From the NCBI RefSeq assembly GCF_023227875.1, contig NZ_JALOCH010000002.1, positions 62,001-126,000 of the forward strand: 64,000 nt of DNA, read 5' to 3'. Shown one piece after another: positions 35,394-45,067 of this stretch; position 1 is the stretch's first letter; every line of letters starts with the position of its first letter. Position numbers and translations under genes: made by a program. Source of the DNA: Methanoregula sp. GTDB lineage: Archaea; Halobacteriota; Methanomicrobia; Methanomicrobiales; Methanospirillaceae. The notes beneath the pieces were generated by a model that had not been told where the DNA came from, made no database searches, and was given only the letters and a program-made list of their open reading frames with translations.

Positions 35394-35783
35394 TCAGCAC
35401 TTCGCTTCGCATTCAAAGACCATGGCCGGGTCAACGGTTTCCGATTTTATTGCCTCACATCGTTCCACGCAGGACTTGCAGGAATCAAACTCCGGGGACG
35501 TGACCAGCGTGCAACTCCCGCCGCTGGAATCGCAGCGGGCGTACTGCCGGCATTTGTCGCCGACACGGTAAGACATATCGCAGACCTCGGGAGCATTCGT
35601 CCCGCACGCAAGATCGAGGCCATGGCAGGTGGTGAACCCGCACGAGGACTGGCCGGGTGTGACAGCCGGTGTAACCGGGGATGTGTCCTTCGTGCTGCCG
35701 GGCGAGGCAGAGGTGCAGCCGGCAGCAAACAGGACTACAACGATGAGTACCATGCAGGCTGATAGAGGGTCAGGGCGTTTCAT
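35394..35783 (-). CDS. Cys-rich lipoprotein
   Basis: Starting at MKRPDPLSACMVLIVVVLFAAGC, the protein has about 129 residues with a lipobox (LFAAGCTSA). The mature domain holds 12-13 cysteines, including CGFTTCHGLDLACG, CDMSYRVGDKCRQYARCD and CKSCVERC, so it is likely disulfide-bonded outside the membrane. No known family is recognised. Upstream in-frame codons (MYFVLERSDL) lack signal character. Confidence 0.7.
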   Translation of the reverse strand: MKRPDPLSACMVLIVVVLFAAGCTSASPGSTKDTSPVTPAVTPGQSSCGFTTCHGLDLACGTNAPEVCDMSYRVGDKCRQYARCDSSGGSCTLVTSPEFDSCKSCVERCEAIKSETVDPAMVFECEAKC

Positions 35784-36007
35784 GAGATCACTTCTTTCCA
35801 GTACGAAGTACATCGCGTTGACATTTATGGATTTATTTGATTATGGAAATATTCGCAGTTACCGGAGAGAACCGGGAATAATATGGACCGATCCCGGACA
35901 AGGAAGAATCACTTATGGGCATGTATAAACCCCGGAAGCGAACACCCTAATATACAGAGCATTCCAGGACCCTGTCCGGCGTGCCATCAACACCTCCGGT
36001 GAACCCA

Positions 36008-37219
36008 ATGCAGATCAGATCGTGCAAAAAGGCCTATAATAACGAGACGCAGCGTGCAGTTCCCCTGCAGGAGACCCTGGCCCGGATCGAGCCCAAGGTA
36101 CCTGCTGCGGGGATCACACGGGTCGCAGATATCACAAACCTGGACCGGATCGGGATCCCGGTCTTCTCCTGCATACGGCCAACCGCAATGGACGGGGCCA
36201 TCACCGTGTATAACGGGAAAGGCGCGACCGTTGAGGAATCGAGGATCTCGGCGATCATGGAGGGCATCGAGCGGTACTCGGCCGAGGTGCACGACCGGGA
36301 CCTCCGGGTCGCACTGTACGATGAGATGCATGCCAGCGGTCCCGTGCTCGACCCCAGAGACCTGATCCTGCCGGAAGGTGCGGAAACGGACCGGTTCACG
36401 TCATGGTGCGAGGGATATGATATTGTAAGTAACAGGACACTGTGGGTCCCTGCTTACGCGGTATTCCACCCCCTTCCCCCGAAGTACCGGGGGCCCTGCC
36501 GCACGAACACCAACGGCCTTGCCTCGGGAAATACCCTTGAAGAGGCGGTCTTCCACGCCCTCTCAGAAGTGATCGAACGGGATGCATGGTCCCTTGTTGA
36601 AACGACACGGAACACGGGGCCCGCCGTTGTGGAGATCGATGACCCGGTGATCCGGGACATGCAGAAGAAATTTGCCGATGCACAGGTCGAGGTCACGATA
36701 CGGGATATCACGAGCGACATCGGCATCCCCACGATTGCCGCGGTGGCAGACGATGTGCTCTTAAAAGATCCCAGCCTCCTCACCATCGGCATCGGCACCC
36801 ACACGAGCGCACGGATCGCCGTGATGCGGGCGCTTACCGAGGTGGCCCAGAGCCGGCTCACCCAGATCCACGGGGCCCGCGAGGACACCACCCTCGCCGA
36901 GATGCGCAAGAAGATGGGCTACGAGCGGGCGAAGCGGATCAACGGGTACTGGTACCGGGACAACGGGACCGAGGATTACGCGGCCATCACGTCATCGGAC
37001 ACCGATGATTTCGCTAAGGATATCCGGAATGTCATTGATGCACTGAAAAAACAGGGACTTGACCGGGTCATTGTCGTGGACCTGACCCGCGAGGAGATCG
37101 GTATTCCGGTCGTCAGGGTAATCGTGCCGGGTCTCGAAATGTTCGCCATGGACCCTGAACGGAAGGGCGAACGGGTGAAGCATGCACAGGATCATCGTCT
37201 TTCTCGGCCCAAGCCTTGA
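36008..37219 (+). CDS. ycaO: YcaO-type McrA-glycine thioamidation protein
   Basis: From MQIRSCKKAYNNETQRAVPLQETLARIEP, the protein has 403 residues; a GTG nine codons upstream is possible. The YcaO ATP-binding segments are seen: RISAIMEGIERYSAEVHDRD, GLASGNTLEEAVFHALSEVIERDAW, and TSARIAVMRALTEVAQSRL. In methanogens YcaO uses ATP to thioamidate a conserved glycine of methyl-coenzyme M reductase McrA. The downstream overlapping tfuA makes the substrate assignment strong. Confidence 0.92.
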   Translation: MQIRSCKKAYNNETQRAVPLQETLARIEPKVPAAGITRVADITNLDRIGIPVFSCIRPTAMDGAITVYNGKGATVEESRISAIMEGIERYSAEVHDRDLRVALYDEMHASGPVLDPRDLILPEGAETDRFTSWCEGYDIVSNRTLWVPAYAVFHPLPPKYRGPCRTNTNGLASGNTLEEAVFHALSEVIERDAWSLVETTRNTGPAVVEIDDPVIRDMQKKFADAQVEVTIRDITSDIGIPTIAAVADDVLLKDPSLLTIGIGTHTSARIAVMRALTEVAQSRLTQIHGAREDTTLAEMRKKMGYERAKRINGYWYRDNGTEDYAAITSSDTDDFAKDIRNVIDALKKQGLDRVIVVDLTREEIGIPVVRVIVPGLEMFAMDPERKGERVKHAQDHRLSRPKP

Positions 37220-37823
37220 CCTGAACTCAGCGGAGAAGATCCTCGCTGCGGAATACCGGCCTCCCGCAAAAAGGGGCGACCTCCTCCGGGCCGTTGAGGA
37301 CGGGGCTGACATCATCGGCCTGATCGATGGTGTCTTCCACCAGGAATCGGCAGTAGCACACCGGGAGATCCTCGCTGCCGTGAAAAAAAGTGTGAAGGTT
37401 GTCGGGGCGTCCAGCATGGGTGCCCTGCGGGCTGCCGAGATGGACACGCTGGGAATGACCGGCATCGGGGAGGTATACCGGATGTACAAGAGTGGCGAAC
37501 TCATCTCGGACGACGAGGTCGCGCTCGTCTTCGACCCCGAGACCGGGTTCTCCCTTTCTGAACCGCTCATCAACATCCGCTTCACGCTCCGTGATGCGGA
37601 AAAGCAGGGGATTATTACCCCAAAGGATCATGCAGCCCTCCTCTCCGCTGCGCAGTCCATATTTTATCCCCAACGTACCTACCCGAGAATCGTCTTATCG
37701 GCAATGGATGCAGTAGATTCTGGAACGCAGGAGCGGTTCCTTGCATGGGTCAGGACCCATGCCTGCGACCAGAAGAGGGTGGATGCGGTTGCAGCGCTGG
37801 AGTATATCAGGACATTGTCCTGA
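37182..37823 (+). CDS. tfuA: TfuA-related McrA-glycine thioamidation protein
   Basis: A 213-residue protein starting MHRIIVFLGPSLDLNSAEKIL, with GGGTGA just upstream. The TfuA core is plain: GADIIGLIDGVFHQESAVAHREILAAVKKSVKVVGASSMGALRAAE. TfuA partners YcaO, probably delivering sulfide for thioglycine formation in McrA. It overlaps the end of ycaO by 38 bp in a different frame, so expression is coupled. Confidence 0.93.
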   Translation: MHRIIVFLGPSLDLNSAEKILAAEYRPPAKRGDLLRAVEDGADIIGLIDGVFHQESAVAHREILAAVKKSVKVVGASSMGALRAAEMDTLGMTGIGEVYRMYKSGELISDDEVALVFDPETGFSLSEPLINIRFTLRDAEKQGIITPKDHAALLSAAQSIFYPQRTYPRIVLSAMDAVDSGTQERFLAWVRTHACDQKRVDAVAALEYIRTLS

Positions 37824-37858
37824 ATGACTCCTGAAAAAGGGAGATATTACTGACTGTT

Positions 37859-38455
37859 TTATTCAACCTTCGCCCAGACATAGGCAAACCGCTGGAGCGC
37901 AGTGATATGCCCGAAGATACCAAAGAGGAGAAGCATCCAGCCAAAGAGCGAGAGGCTGTAGAAGCTTAAGGGGACAAGCAGGTCGATGATCCCGACAACC
38001 AGGATCATCACAAGACGGTCCGCACGGCCAAGCAGCCCGCCATAATACCGCCCGACACCAACCGCCTGAGCCTGGGTCCCGAGATACGATGACATCAGGA
38101 CACCGGTCAGGGCGAAGACACCGATCTGCCATGGGACCATGCCCCCGGCAAAGATGCCGGTAATGATGAAAATATCCGCGTACCGGTCCACAGCATGGTC
38201 AAGGAAATCCCCGCGTTTGCTCTGGGCATTCGTTGCCCGGGCAACAGCCCCGTCCATCGCGTCGCAGAAGGCATTGAGCGCAACGGCAACGATCGCAAAG
38301 AACTCCATCCGGAAGAAGAACAGGACACCCGCAGCGGCCGATGCCAGGAGGGCGGCGATGGTGAAGAAATTCGGTGTCAGACGGCACCGTATTGCAATGG
38401 AGACCAGCGGGTCGAAGTATACGTTTACATGGGAGCGGTACTGGTCGAGGGTCAT
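37859..38455 (-). CDS. CDP-alcohol phosphatidyltransferase (probable archaetidylinositol phosphate synthase)
   Basis: A 198-residue membrane enzyme of about six TM segments. The CDP-alcohol transferase signature DAMDGAVARATNAQSKRGDFLDHAVDRYAD fits DxxDGxxARx8Gx3Dx3D. In methanogens this class joins CDP-archaeol to inositol phosphate or a similar headgroup in membrane lipid synthesis. The exact headgroup cannot be read from sequence. It shares one base with the AK6-type kinase gene upstream. Confidence 0.85.
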   Translation of the reverse strand: MTLDQYRSHVNVYFDPLVSIAIRCRLTPNFFTIAALLASAAAGVLFFFRMEFFAIVAVALNAFCDAMDGAVARATNAQSKRGDFLDHAVDRYADIFIITGIFAGGMVPWQIGVFALTGVLMSSYLGTQAQAVGVGRYYGGLLGRADRLVMILVVGIIDLLVPLSFYSLSLFGWMLLLFGIFGHITALQRFAYVWAKVE

Positions 38456-38964
38456 TATCCCACCTCAATGAACGAGGTCCAGTCAATATGACCGAAGTCC
38501 GCGGGTATCTCTCCCCCGGTGAACTGCTCGATCCTATCAGCACAGTACGGGGCGTCCCGCCCGGTTGTGTCGAGCTCGAATATGTGGGAGGGGTCGTGCT
38601 CTTCCACGGTCTCGATAAGGCAGGAGTCGAGCGCCTCTGCCTCCGCGTTCTCCCGGATCTTCGCCTCCCGGTACTTGCGCCGGGCAAGCCGGGCCTTCAG
38701 CTCGTCAGGGCGGCAGCGGAGGACCACCACCCGGTCACAGGGGAGCAGGTGGGCAAAGTGTCCCTCGACAAACCCGTCAACAGGGACAAACTCCGCGGCC
38801 CAGCGGTCGACATCGATCACCTGCACATCGCGCTTCTCGTCATCACCGTCAACATAGGGCCCGACGGTATCGGTAATGTGGACTACCGTGTGGCCACGGC
38901 GTGCCAGCTCATCTGCTATCATCGATTTGCCGGTCCCGGGTGTGCCGGTGATGCCGCACATCAT
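38455..38964 (-). CDS. AK6/Fap7-type adenylate kinase family protein
   Basis: A 169-residue P-loop kinase: CGITGTPGTGKSMIADEL (Walker A), VIDVDRWAAEFVP, DGFVEGHFAHLLPCDRVVVLRC, and the lid-like ARRKYREAKIRENAEAEALD. This matches the AK6 family, which in archaea and eukaryotes acts as a nucleotide kinase/ATPase with a role in small-subunit ribosome maturation. It overlaps hisC by 4 bp and the lipid enzyme gene by 1 bp. Confidence 0.87.
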   Translation of the reverse strand: MMCGITGTPGTGKSMIADELARRGHTVVHITDTVGPYVDGDDEKRDVQVIDVDRWAAEFVPVDGFVEGHFAHLLPCDRVVVLRCRPDELKARLARRKYREAKIRENAEAEALDSCLIETVEEHDPSHIFELDTTGRDAPYCADRIEQFTGGEIPADFGHIDWTSFIEVG

Positions 38965-40019
38965 AAGGTGTTGATCACCTTCACGAATTGTTCGTTCTCC
39001 CAGTCTTCGCCAATGCTGACCCGTACATAATGATCTTCAAGCCCGGTGAAACTCCGGCAGGAGCGGACGACCACACCCTTCCGCGCCAGTTCCTCTACCA
39101 TCTCGTCGCTCTTGTGCGGGGAGACATCGATCATGACGAAGTTCGCGTCGGAAGGAAGAACAGGATAGTTCACCTCATCCGCGAACCGTTTTCTCCAGCG
39201 TTTCACCTGCGCAATATAGCGCTCTGCATGCCCGACGTCACCGAGCGCTGCTGCTGCTGCGACCATCGAGACCGCGTTGACCGTAAACGGTGTGCCTGCC
39301 CGCTGGTACCAGGGAGGCAGCCAGCGGGGGGTAAAGGCATACCCGATCCGGAGCCCGGCCAGCGAGTGGACTTTCGACATGGTCCGGCCGAGCACCAGGT
39401 TCTCGTGCCGCTTCATCAGCGGGAGATAATCGATCCCCGAGAACTCCACGTAGGCATTGTCCAGAAAGAGCAGGCCTTCGATCCCTTCGAGCACCTCTTC
39501 TACAACGGGGATGGGTGTTGCATTCCCGGTCGGGTTGTTGGGCGAGCAGAGGACTGTGACTTTTGCGTCCTTTGCTTCCTTTATGAGCTTCTTCGGGTCT
39601 ACCGAGAAGTCCGCTTCACGCGGAATTGTGACGACCTCTGCACCCTGTCCCATTGCGGCAAGGGCATAGAACGAGAAGGTTGGGGTCGAGACCGCCACCT
39701 TCTCCCCAGGTTCAACGAGGGTACGGATGATTGTCTCGATGACCCCGTCCATCCCGACCCCGGTCACGAAGTGTTCGTGTGCATAGGTGGCCCGGAGGGC
39801 GCTCATCAGTACGTTGGCCTTCTCATCCGGGTAGCGGTTGACTGTTTTCAGGGCATCTTCCGCTGCGGCAAGCGCTGCCGGTGAGAGCGGCTCGGGGTTT
39901 TCGTTGCTCGCGAGCCGGGCTATGCGGGTCATGCCGTACTCGCGTGCGATATCCTCCGCTTTCTTTGCGAAGACGTACCCGCTCTTCTTCTTGTAGCAGG
40001 ACCTAACCAAGCGTTCCAT
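38961..40019 (-). CDS. hisC: Histidinol-phosphate aminotransferase
   Basis: A 352-residue PLP aminotransferase: IARLASNENPEPLSPAALAA at the N-terminus, VLCSPNNPTGNATP, VEFSGIDYLPL and the PLP-lysine loop LGRTMSKVHSLAGLRIGYAF. It makes histidinol phosphate in histidine synthesis. The start overlaps the argD 3' end by 17 bp, and hisD lies 10 kb away, so the his genes are dispersed. Confidence 0.92.
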   Translation of the reverse strand: MERLVRSCYKKKSGYVFAKKAEDIAREYGMTRIARLASNENPEPLSPAALAAAEDALKTVNRYPDEKANVLMSALRATYAHEHFVTGVGMDGVIETIIRTLVEPGEKVAVSTPTFSFYALAAMGQGAEVVTIPREADFSVDPKKLIKEAKDAKVTVLCSPNNPTGNATPIPVVEEVLEGIEGLLFLDNAYVEFSGIDYLPLMKRHENLVLGRTMSKVHSLAGLRIGYAFTPRWLPPWYQRAGTPFTVNAVSMVAAAAALGDVGHAERYIAQVKRWRKRFADEVNYPVLPSDANFVMIDVSPHKSDEMVEELARKGVVVRSCRSFTGLEDHYVRVSIGEDWENEQFVKVINTL

Positions 40020-41166
40020 TGAGAACCTTCACTACCGTGTCGATCTCGGCATTGCTGATGGTGAGCGGGGGCACGAGACGGAGGTTGCCGTCCGCTGCGC
40101 AGTTGACAAGGACACCCTGCTCTGCGCATTTCTTCTGGACCTCCGGGCATTTGTCGCCGATTGTCATGCCGATCATGAGTCCCCGTACACGGGGGTTGTA
40201 TTTTGCAAGCCCCTTCCGGAAACGCTCCCCCTTGACTGCCACTTCCGGCAGGATCTTCTCAATCACGCCGATCGTGGCCATTGCTGCGGCACAGGCAAGC
40301 GGCCCGCCGGCAAAGGTGCTCCCGTGCTCACTCTTCTTGAACTCAAGCCCTTCGCGGGCAACAAGCGCTCCCATCGGGAACCCGCTTGCGATCCCCTTTG
40401 CCAGGGTGACGATATCCGGCTGTACTTTCGTGTGCTGCATGGCCAGCCACTTGCCCGTGCGTCCCATGCCGGTCTGCACCTCGTCAACGATCATGAGAGC
40501 CCCGGTCTTGTCGCAGGCCTCACGGATCCCTTCAAAGAAACTGTCGGGGGGGATGATGACGCCGGCCTCTCCCTGGATAGGCTCCACGATGACCCCTGCG
40601 GTATCGTTGTCGACAACTTTTTTCAGTCCTTCGAGATCGCCATAGTCGACAAAGGTCCGGGCCATCCCGAGCGGTTCGAACGGCTCGCGGATACCGGGTT
40701 TGTGGGTCACCGCAAGCGACCCGATGGTACGCCCGTGGAACCCGTGGGTGAAGGCAACGAATTTCTTCTTGCCGGTCCTGACACGGGCAAGCTTGAGCGC
40801 CCCGTCGGTTGCTTCCGCCCCCGAATTGGAGAAGAACGCCTTGTGCATCCCGGTAATCTCAACAGCTTTCTTTGCAAGATCCCCCTGGTGCGGGATATAG
40901 TAGAGGTTCGAGCAGTGGATCAGCTGGTGTGCCTGGTCGCAGATCGCCTTCACCACCGCCGGGTGGCAGTGGCCGGTACTGCAGACCGCAATGCCTGCCA
41001 CGCAGTCGATGTATTCCTTCCCTTCCGCATCCCACACCTTTGAGCCTTCGCCTTTGACAAGGGCGATCTCGCGTGAGAACGCGGGCATATAAAAGCGCTC
41101 GTCGAGCTCTTTCATCTGGCTTGTTGTTTCCATTCCAATCACGTTTAACATTTCACGATTATTCAT
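40003..41166 (-). CDS. argD: Acetylornithine/class III aminotransferase
   Basis: An ornithine-aminotransferase-type PLP enzyme: VWDAEGKEYIDCVAGIAVCSTGHCHP, FFSNSGAEATDGALKLAR, MIVDEVQTGMGRTGKW, and the PLP lysine in TLAKGIASGFPMGA. The likely role is acetylornithine to N-acetylglutamate semialdehyde in arginine synthesis. Start choice: ATG 41166 overlaps the guaA stop; ATGs at 41151 and 41133 (METTSQMKELDERFYMP) are also plausible. Confidence 0.9.
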   Translation of the reverse strand: MNNREMLNVIGMETTSQMKELDERFYMPAFSREIALVKGEGSKVWDAEGKEYIDCVAGIAVCSTGHCHPAVVKAICDQAHQLIHCSNLYYIPHQGDLAKKAVEITGMHKAFFSNSGAEATDGALKLARVRTGKKKFVAFTHGFHGRTIGSLAVTHKPGIREPFEPLGMARTFVDYGDLEGLKKVVDNDTAGVIVEPIQGEAGVIIPPDSFFEGIREACDKTGALMIVDEVQTGMGRTGKWLAMQHTKVQPDIVTLAKGIASGFPMGALVAREGLEFKKSEHGSTFAGGPLACAAAMATIGVIEKILPEVAVKGERFRKGLAKYNPRVRGLMIGMTIGDKCPEVQKKCAEQGVLVNCAADGNLRLVPPLTISNAEIDTVVKVLNGTLG

Positions 41167-42076
41167 ATTCGATCGTTGCCGGGGGTTTTGCCGTAATATC
41201 GTAGACAACCCGGGCAACACTCGGGATGTCTGCGGTGATCCTCGACCCGATTCTCGTGAGGTGGTCGAAGGGGATATTGATCGGATCTGCGGTCATCCCG
41301 TCCCGGGAATTGACCGCTCTCACCGCCACGATCCACCCGTGGATCCGGTTGTCGCCCTTGACGCCGGTCCCAAGACCGATGAGTGCGGCAAAGCACTGCC
41401 AGGGGTGGTATGTCTCCACCAGCTCGTCCTCAACGATCCAGTTCGCCTCGCGGATGACAGCAACCTTCTCTCTCGTCACCTCACCCAGCACTCTCACCGC
41501 GAGCCCGGGGCCCGGGAACGGCATCCGGTGCTGGATCTCTTTTGGCAGGCCAAGTGCTCCTGCAACCTCACGCACTTCATCCTTGTAAAGGTCGCGGATC
41601 GGTTCGATCACTTTCGTGAACTCCATGTGGAGCGGCATGCCTCCTACGTTGTGGTGGCTCTTGATCCCGCCCTCGCTCTCGATCCGGTCGGGATAGATGG
41701 TGCCCTGTAACAGGCACTTTGCACCCTGTTTCCGGGCTTCCCGCTCAAAGACACGGATAAACCGTTCCCCGATTGCCTTCCTCTTCGCTTCCGGGTCCGT
41801 GATACCCGTGAGTGCATTCAGGAACTCATCCTCGGCATGCACAATACTCAGGCTGATGGTGGAGAAGATGGTCCGGATCCGCTCGGTCTCACCCTTCCGC
41901 ATCAGGCCGGTGTCGATATAGATCGGAATGAGGTTATCACCGATAGCGCGGGCTGCTAGGGCTGCACAGACAGAGCTGTCGACCCCGCCGGAAAGAGCCA
42001 TGACGACTTTCTCCGATCCCGCGGAGGTTTTGATCTCCTCAATTGCTTTTGCAATGAACTTTTCCGTATTGACCAT
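41159..42076 (-). CDS. guaA: GMP synthase, ATP pyrophosphatase subunit
   Basis: Starting at MVNTEKFIAKAIEEIKTSAGSE (42076) gives 305 residues, the size of the separate archaeal GuaA B subunit. The PP-loop ALSGGVDSSVCAALAAR, the QGTIYPDRIES segment, and the C-terminal dimerisation part ending PPATIEYE are seen. It adenylates XMP and accepts ammonia from a separate glutaminase subunit, not present here. It sits 13 bp downstream of pyrG. Confidence 0.94.
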   Translation of the reverse strand: MVNTEKFIAKAIEEIKTSAGSEKVVMALSGGVDSSVCAALAARAIGDNLIPIYIDTGLMRKGETERIRTIFSTISLSIVHAEDEFLNALTGITDPEAKRKAIGERFIRVFEREARKQGAKCLLQGTIYPDRIESEGGIKSHHNVGGMPLHMEFTKVIEPIRDLYKDEVREVAGALGLPKEIQHRMPFPGPGLAVRVLGEVTREKVAVIREANWIVEDELVETYHPWQCFAALIGLGTGVKGDNRIHGWIVAVRAVNSRDGMTADPINIPFDHLTRIGSRITADIPSVARVVYDITAKPPATIEYE

Positions 42077-42089
42077 GGTTATGCTCCAG

Positions 42090-43670
42090 TTATTTTGTCC
42101 GCTTGTTCGCCCTGCATGCCTCGACAAATCCCAGGTAGGGCGGTGACGGCCGGGTGGGCCGTGACTTGAATTCCGGGTGGAACTGGGTGGCAAAGAAGAA
42201 CGGGTGCCCGGGCAGTTCCAGGCACTCCATCCGGTTCCTGTTCGTTGCCGAGAAGACCAGCCCTGCTTTCTCCAGCTTCGCGATGTACTCCGGGTTCACT
42301 TCGTACCGGTGACGGTGCCGCTCAACTACCTGTTTCTCGCCATACAGTTTATGGGCAAGGGTGTTATCGATGATATCGGCGGTATAGTTCCCGAGCCGCA
42401 TCGTCCCGCCCAGTTCATGGAGCCCTTCCTGTTCAGGCAGAAGGGCGATTACGTGGGTCCCTGCATCAAACTCCTCGCTCGTTGCATCGGCAATATCAGC
42501 CTTGTTCCGGGCGTATTCGACCGTTGCCAGCTGGAACCCGAGACAGAGTCCGAGGAACGGGATGTTGTTCTCCCGGGCAAATCTGATCGCCTCGATCTTC
42601 CCCTCGACCCCCCGCTTGCCAAAGCCACCCGGGATCAGGATACCATCGTAGTCCTTCAGCGAAGACCGCTCGTACCGTTCTGCGTCCAGCCATGCGATCT
42701 TCACCTCGGTGGAGAGTGCCCGTCCGGCATGCTTGAGCGATTCCTTGATACTGATATACACGTCCTCAATGCCGTACTTGCTGACGATCGCAACGGTCAC
42801 CCGGTTCGTGTACTCCTTGTTCACCACCCGGTACCACGAGGTGTCCGCTTCCTTTCGGTCGAGCCCGAGATGGGCGGAGAGCACATCGGCGATACCCTCC
42901 TTCTCCATCTCCATCGGGACGGCATAGGTATCCGGGGCTGTCGCCGCAGAGATGACCGCACTCTGGGGGAGGTCACAGAACGCCGAGATCTTGCGCTTGG
43001 TGTTGGCACTCATCGGGTGCTCGCTCCTGCCAACAATGATCTCCGCGTGGAGGCCCAGTTCCCGCAGGGCTTTCACTGAGTGCTGGGTGGGCTTCGTCTT
43101 CATGTCGCCCATCGTATCCTCAGGTATGAGGGTCACGTGGATCAGGATGTAATCCTGCGGCGGGAGTTCACCCCGCATCTGCCGGATCGCCTCGAGGAAT
43201 GGCATGCTCTCGATGTCACCCACGGTGCCACCTACCTCGACAAGGCAGATCTCTGCCTTCGTCCCGTCCGGGAACTCTTCCTCGGCCGCCTGCCGGATGC
43301 AGGTCTTGATCTGGTCCGTGATATGGGGGATGATCTGCACGGTCTCGCCAAGGAAATCGCCGCGGCGCTCCTTGTCGATCACCGTGCGGTATACCTTGCC
43401 GGTCGTGATGTTATGGGAGGCGGTGAGTTCGATCTCAAGGAACCGTTCATAATTGCCGAGGTCGAGGTCAACCTCGCTCCCATCCTTGAGCACGAAAACC
43501 TCGCCATGCTGGGCGGGGTTCATTGTCCCTGCATCGATGTTCAGGTACGGGTCGATCTTGACCGCGGTGACGCGGTATCCCCGGTTCTTCAGGATCCTTC
43601 CTACGGATGCCGCTGTGATTCCCTTGCCCAGACCACTCATCACACCGCCGGTTACAATGATGTATTTCAC
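42090..43670 (-). CDS. pyrG: CTP synthase
   Basis: A 526-residue enzyme. The N-terminal amidoligase domain begins KYIIVTGGVMSGLGKGITAASVG (P-loop) and includes DAGTMNPAQHGEVFVLKDGSEVDLDLGNYERFL. The C-terminal glutaminase domain has PGGFGKRG, the nucleophile in LGLCLGFQ, and the His-x-Glu in ATQFHPEF. It makes CTP from UTP and glutamine. It leads the pyrG-guaA-argD-hisC string. Confidence 0.97.
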   Translation of the reverse strand: MKYIIVTGGVMSGLGKGITAASVGRILKNRGYRVTAVKIDPYLNIDAGTMNPAQHGEVFVLKDGSEVDLDLGNYERFLEIELTASHNITTGKVYRTVIDKERRGDFLGETVQIIPHITDQIKTCIRQAAEEEFPDGTKAEICLVEVGGTVGDIESMPFLEAIRQMRGELPPQDYILIHVTLIPEDTMGDMKTKPTQHSVKALRELGLHAEIIVGRSEHPMSANTKRKISAFCDLPQSAVISAATAPDTYAVPMEMEKEGIADVLSAHLGLDRKEADTSWYRVVNKEYTNRVTVAIVSKYGIEDVYISIKESLKHAGRALSTEVKIAWLDAERYERSSLKDYDGILIPGGFGKRGVEGKIEAIRFARENNIPFLGLCLGFQLATVEYARNKADIADATSEEFDAGTHVIALLPEQEGLHELGGTMRLGNYTADIIDNTLAHKLYGEKQVVERHRHRYEVNPEYIAKLEKAGLVFSATNRNRMECLELPGHPFFFATQFHPEFKSRPTRPSPPYLGFVEACRANKRTK

Positions 43671-43851
43671 TGGAGATCTCCCCGATTGCTGTATATTTTG
43701 CTCACAATCCGTATTAGTGTTATCTTACGGTAATTCCAGGTAAACCCGGAGTGAGGGGGCATACCGGAGAATCGGTTTTCAGCCTTATCAGACATGGAGG
43801 CCCATAAGATTAAAGCAAAATTAATTTGTGCACAGGTGAACATGTGTAACC

Positions 43852-44562
43852 ATGAAATGCCGGGATATTGTGAACATTCTTGCACTGTGCGCATTGTGCA
43901 TCTGTATCATCCAGCCGGTCACTGCCGGTACTGAGCAGATCCGGGATAATGCAACAGATTATTACAACCTTGCGGAAACATTCCTCGTCAAGGGAAGTTA
44001 CCAGGAAGCAATTGACACGTTCGACAAAGCACTTGCCGAAAATACTACGTTGATCAAGGCCTCCGACGGTCTTCTCTACACGTACCGCGACAAGGCGTAT
44101 GCACAGATCCAGCTCGGGAAATACAGCGATGCCGTTGCATCCCTTGACCAGGGTATTGCACTGTACCCGAAGGACCAGATGCTCTGGAACAACAAGGGCT
44201 ATGCCCTCTTCAAACTCGACAAATACCAGGATGCCCTTTCCGCCTATGACAAGGCAATCTCCCTTGAACAGAACTACACGATCGCCCTGATCAACAAGGG
44301 AGACGCCCTCTCCCAAATGGGAAGATACGACGAAGCGATCACTGCCTACAACAAGGCCATTGAATCCGATCCCGGTAACCGCGATGCAACAGCAGGACTT
44401 GCCGCTGCACAGAAAAACGCAGCATCTGCACTGCCCATGACAACCATTGTCCTTGTCATCGTTGTTATCGCTGCGGTCGGCATAGTTATCTGGCATGTAA
44501 AGTTCCGCACACCGGAAGCAAAAGAGTCGTCAGATAAGAAATCGAAAGAGAATAAAAAATAA
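43852..44562 (+). CDS. Membrane-anchored TPR protein
   Basis: A 236-residue protein. An N-terminal signal peptide (IVNILALCALCICIIQPVTAG) is followed by four to five TPR units (residues 40-190; YQEAIDTFDKALAENTT, YSDAVASLDQGIALYPK, YQDALSAYDKAISLEQN, YDEAITAYNKAIESDPG), then a C-terminal TM helix (MTTIVLVIVVIAAVGIVIW) and a charged Lys/Glu tail. The TPRs therefore face outside, probably as a scaffold. It is divergent from pyrG. Confidence 0.88.
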   Translation: MKCRDIVNILALCALCICIIQPVTAGTEQIRDNATDYYNLAETFLVKGSYQEAIDTFDKALAENTTLIKASDGLLYTYRDKAYAQIQLGKYSDAVASLDQGIALYPKDQMLWNNKGYALFKLDKYQDALSAYDKAISLEQNYTIALINKGDALSQMGRYDEAITAYNKAIESDPGNRDATAGLAAAQKNAASALPMTTIVLVIVVIAAVGIVIWHVKFRTPEAKESSDKKSKENKK

Positions 44563-44566
44563 TCTT

Positions 44567-44983
44567 TTATTTTTCCCGTGTCACCGCAAACGCGGCGGTG
44601 GTCCGGGAGAGCAGGGCCTTTTCACCGTTCTGCGTCCAGACTTCTCCTTCGCAGAACGCCACCCTCCGCCCTTTCCTGATCACGCGTCCCTCTGCATACA
44701 CAACGCCATCCCGGACGCCCCTGATAAAACTGGTGGACTCGGAGATCGTCGCAATCCCCTCCCCGTCCGAGAGCTGCGTATAGATCGCAAGTGCCATCGC
44801 CTCGTCCGCAAGCGCAGCAAGCATCCCACCCTGGAGCCAGCCTACGCCATTGTGCATGTCCGGCCGCACCTGCATCTTCAGTACTGCCTTCCCGGCCTCT
44901 GCACTTTCAATTTCGATCCCCATCAGGCAAAAGAAGGGATTGGCCATGCTGCCATCCTTTTTTATCTTATCAAGATAGTTCAT
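44567..44983 (-). CDS. PaaI-type hotdog-fold thioesterase
   Basis: A 138-residue single hotdog domain: NPFFCLMGIEIESAEAGKAVLKM, then HNGVGWLQGGMLAALADEAMALAIYT, the signature of the PaaI/4HBT class, where the Asn-Gly and the acidic residue in ALADEA form the active site. It hydrolyses acyl-CoA thioesters; the substrate is unknown. It is convergent with the TPR gene, 4 bp apart. Confidence 0.9.
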   Translation of the reverse strand: MNYLDKIKKDGSMANPFFCLMGIEIESAEAGKAVLKMQVRPDMHNGVGWLQGGMLAALADEAMALAIYTQLSDGEGIATISESTSFIRGVRDGVVYAEGRVIRKGRRVAFCEGEVWTQNGEKALLSRTTAAFAVTREK

Positions 44984-45067
44984 TCTGCTCCCATGAGGTT
45001 ATACCGGAGAAGGATTAAAAGTGTCCGTCCCCAGCCTTAATATCCCGGGAGAGTTGACCTTTTCTGC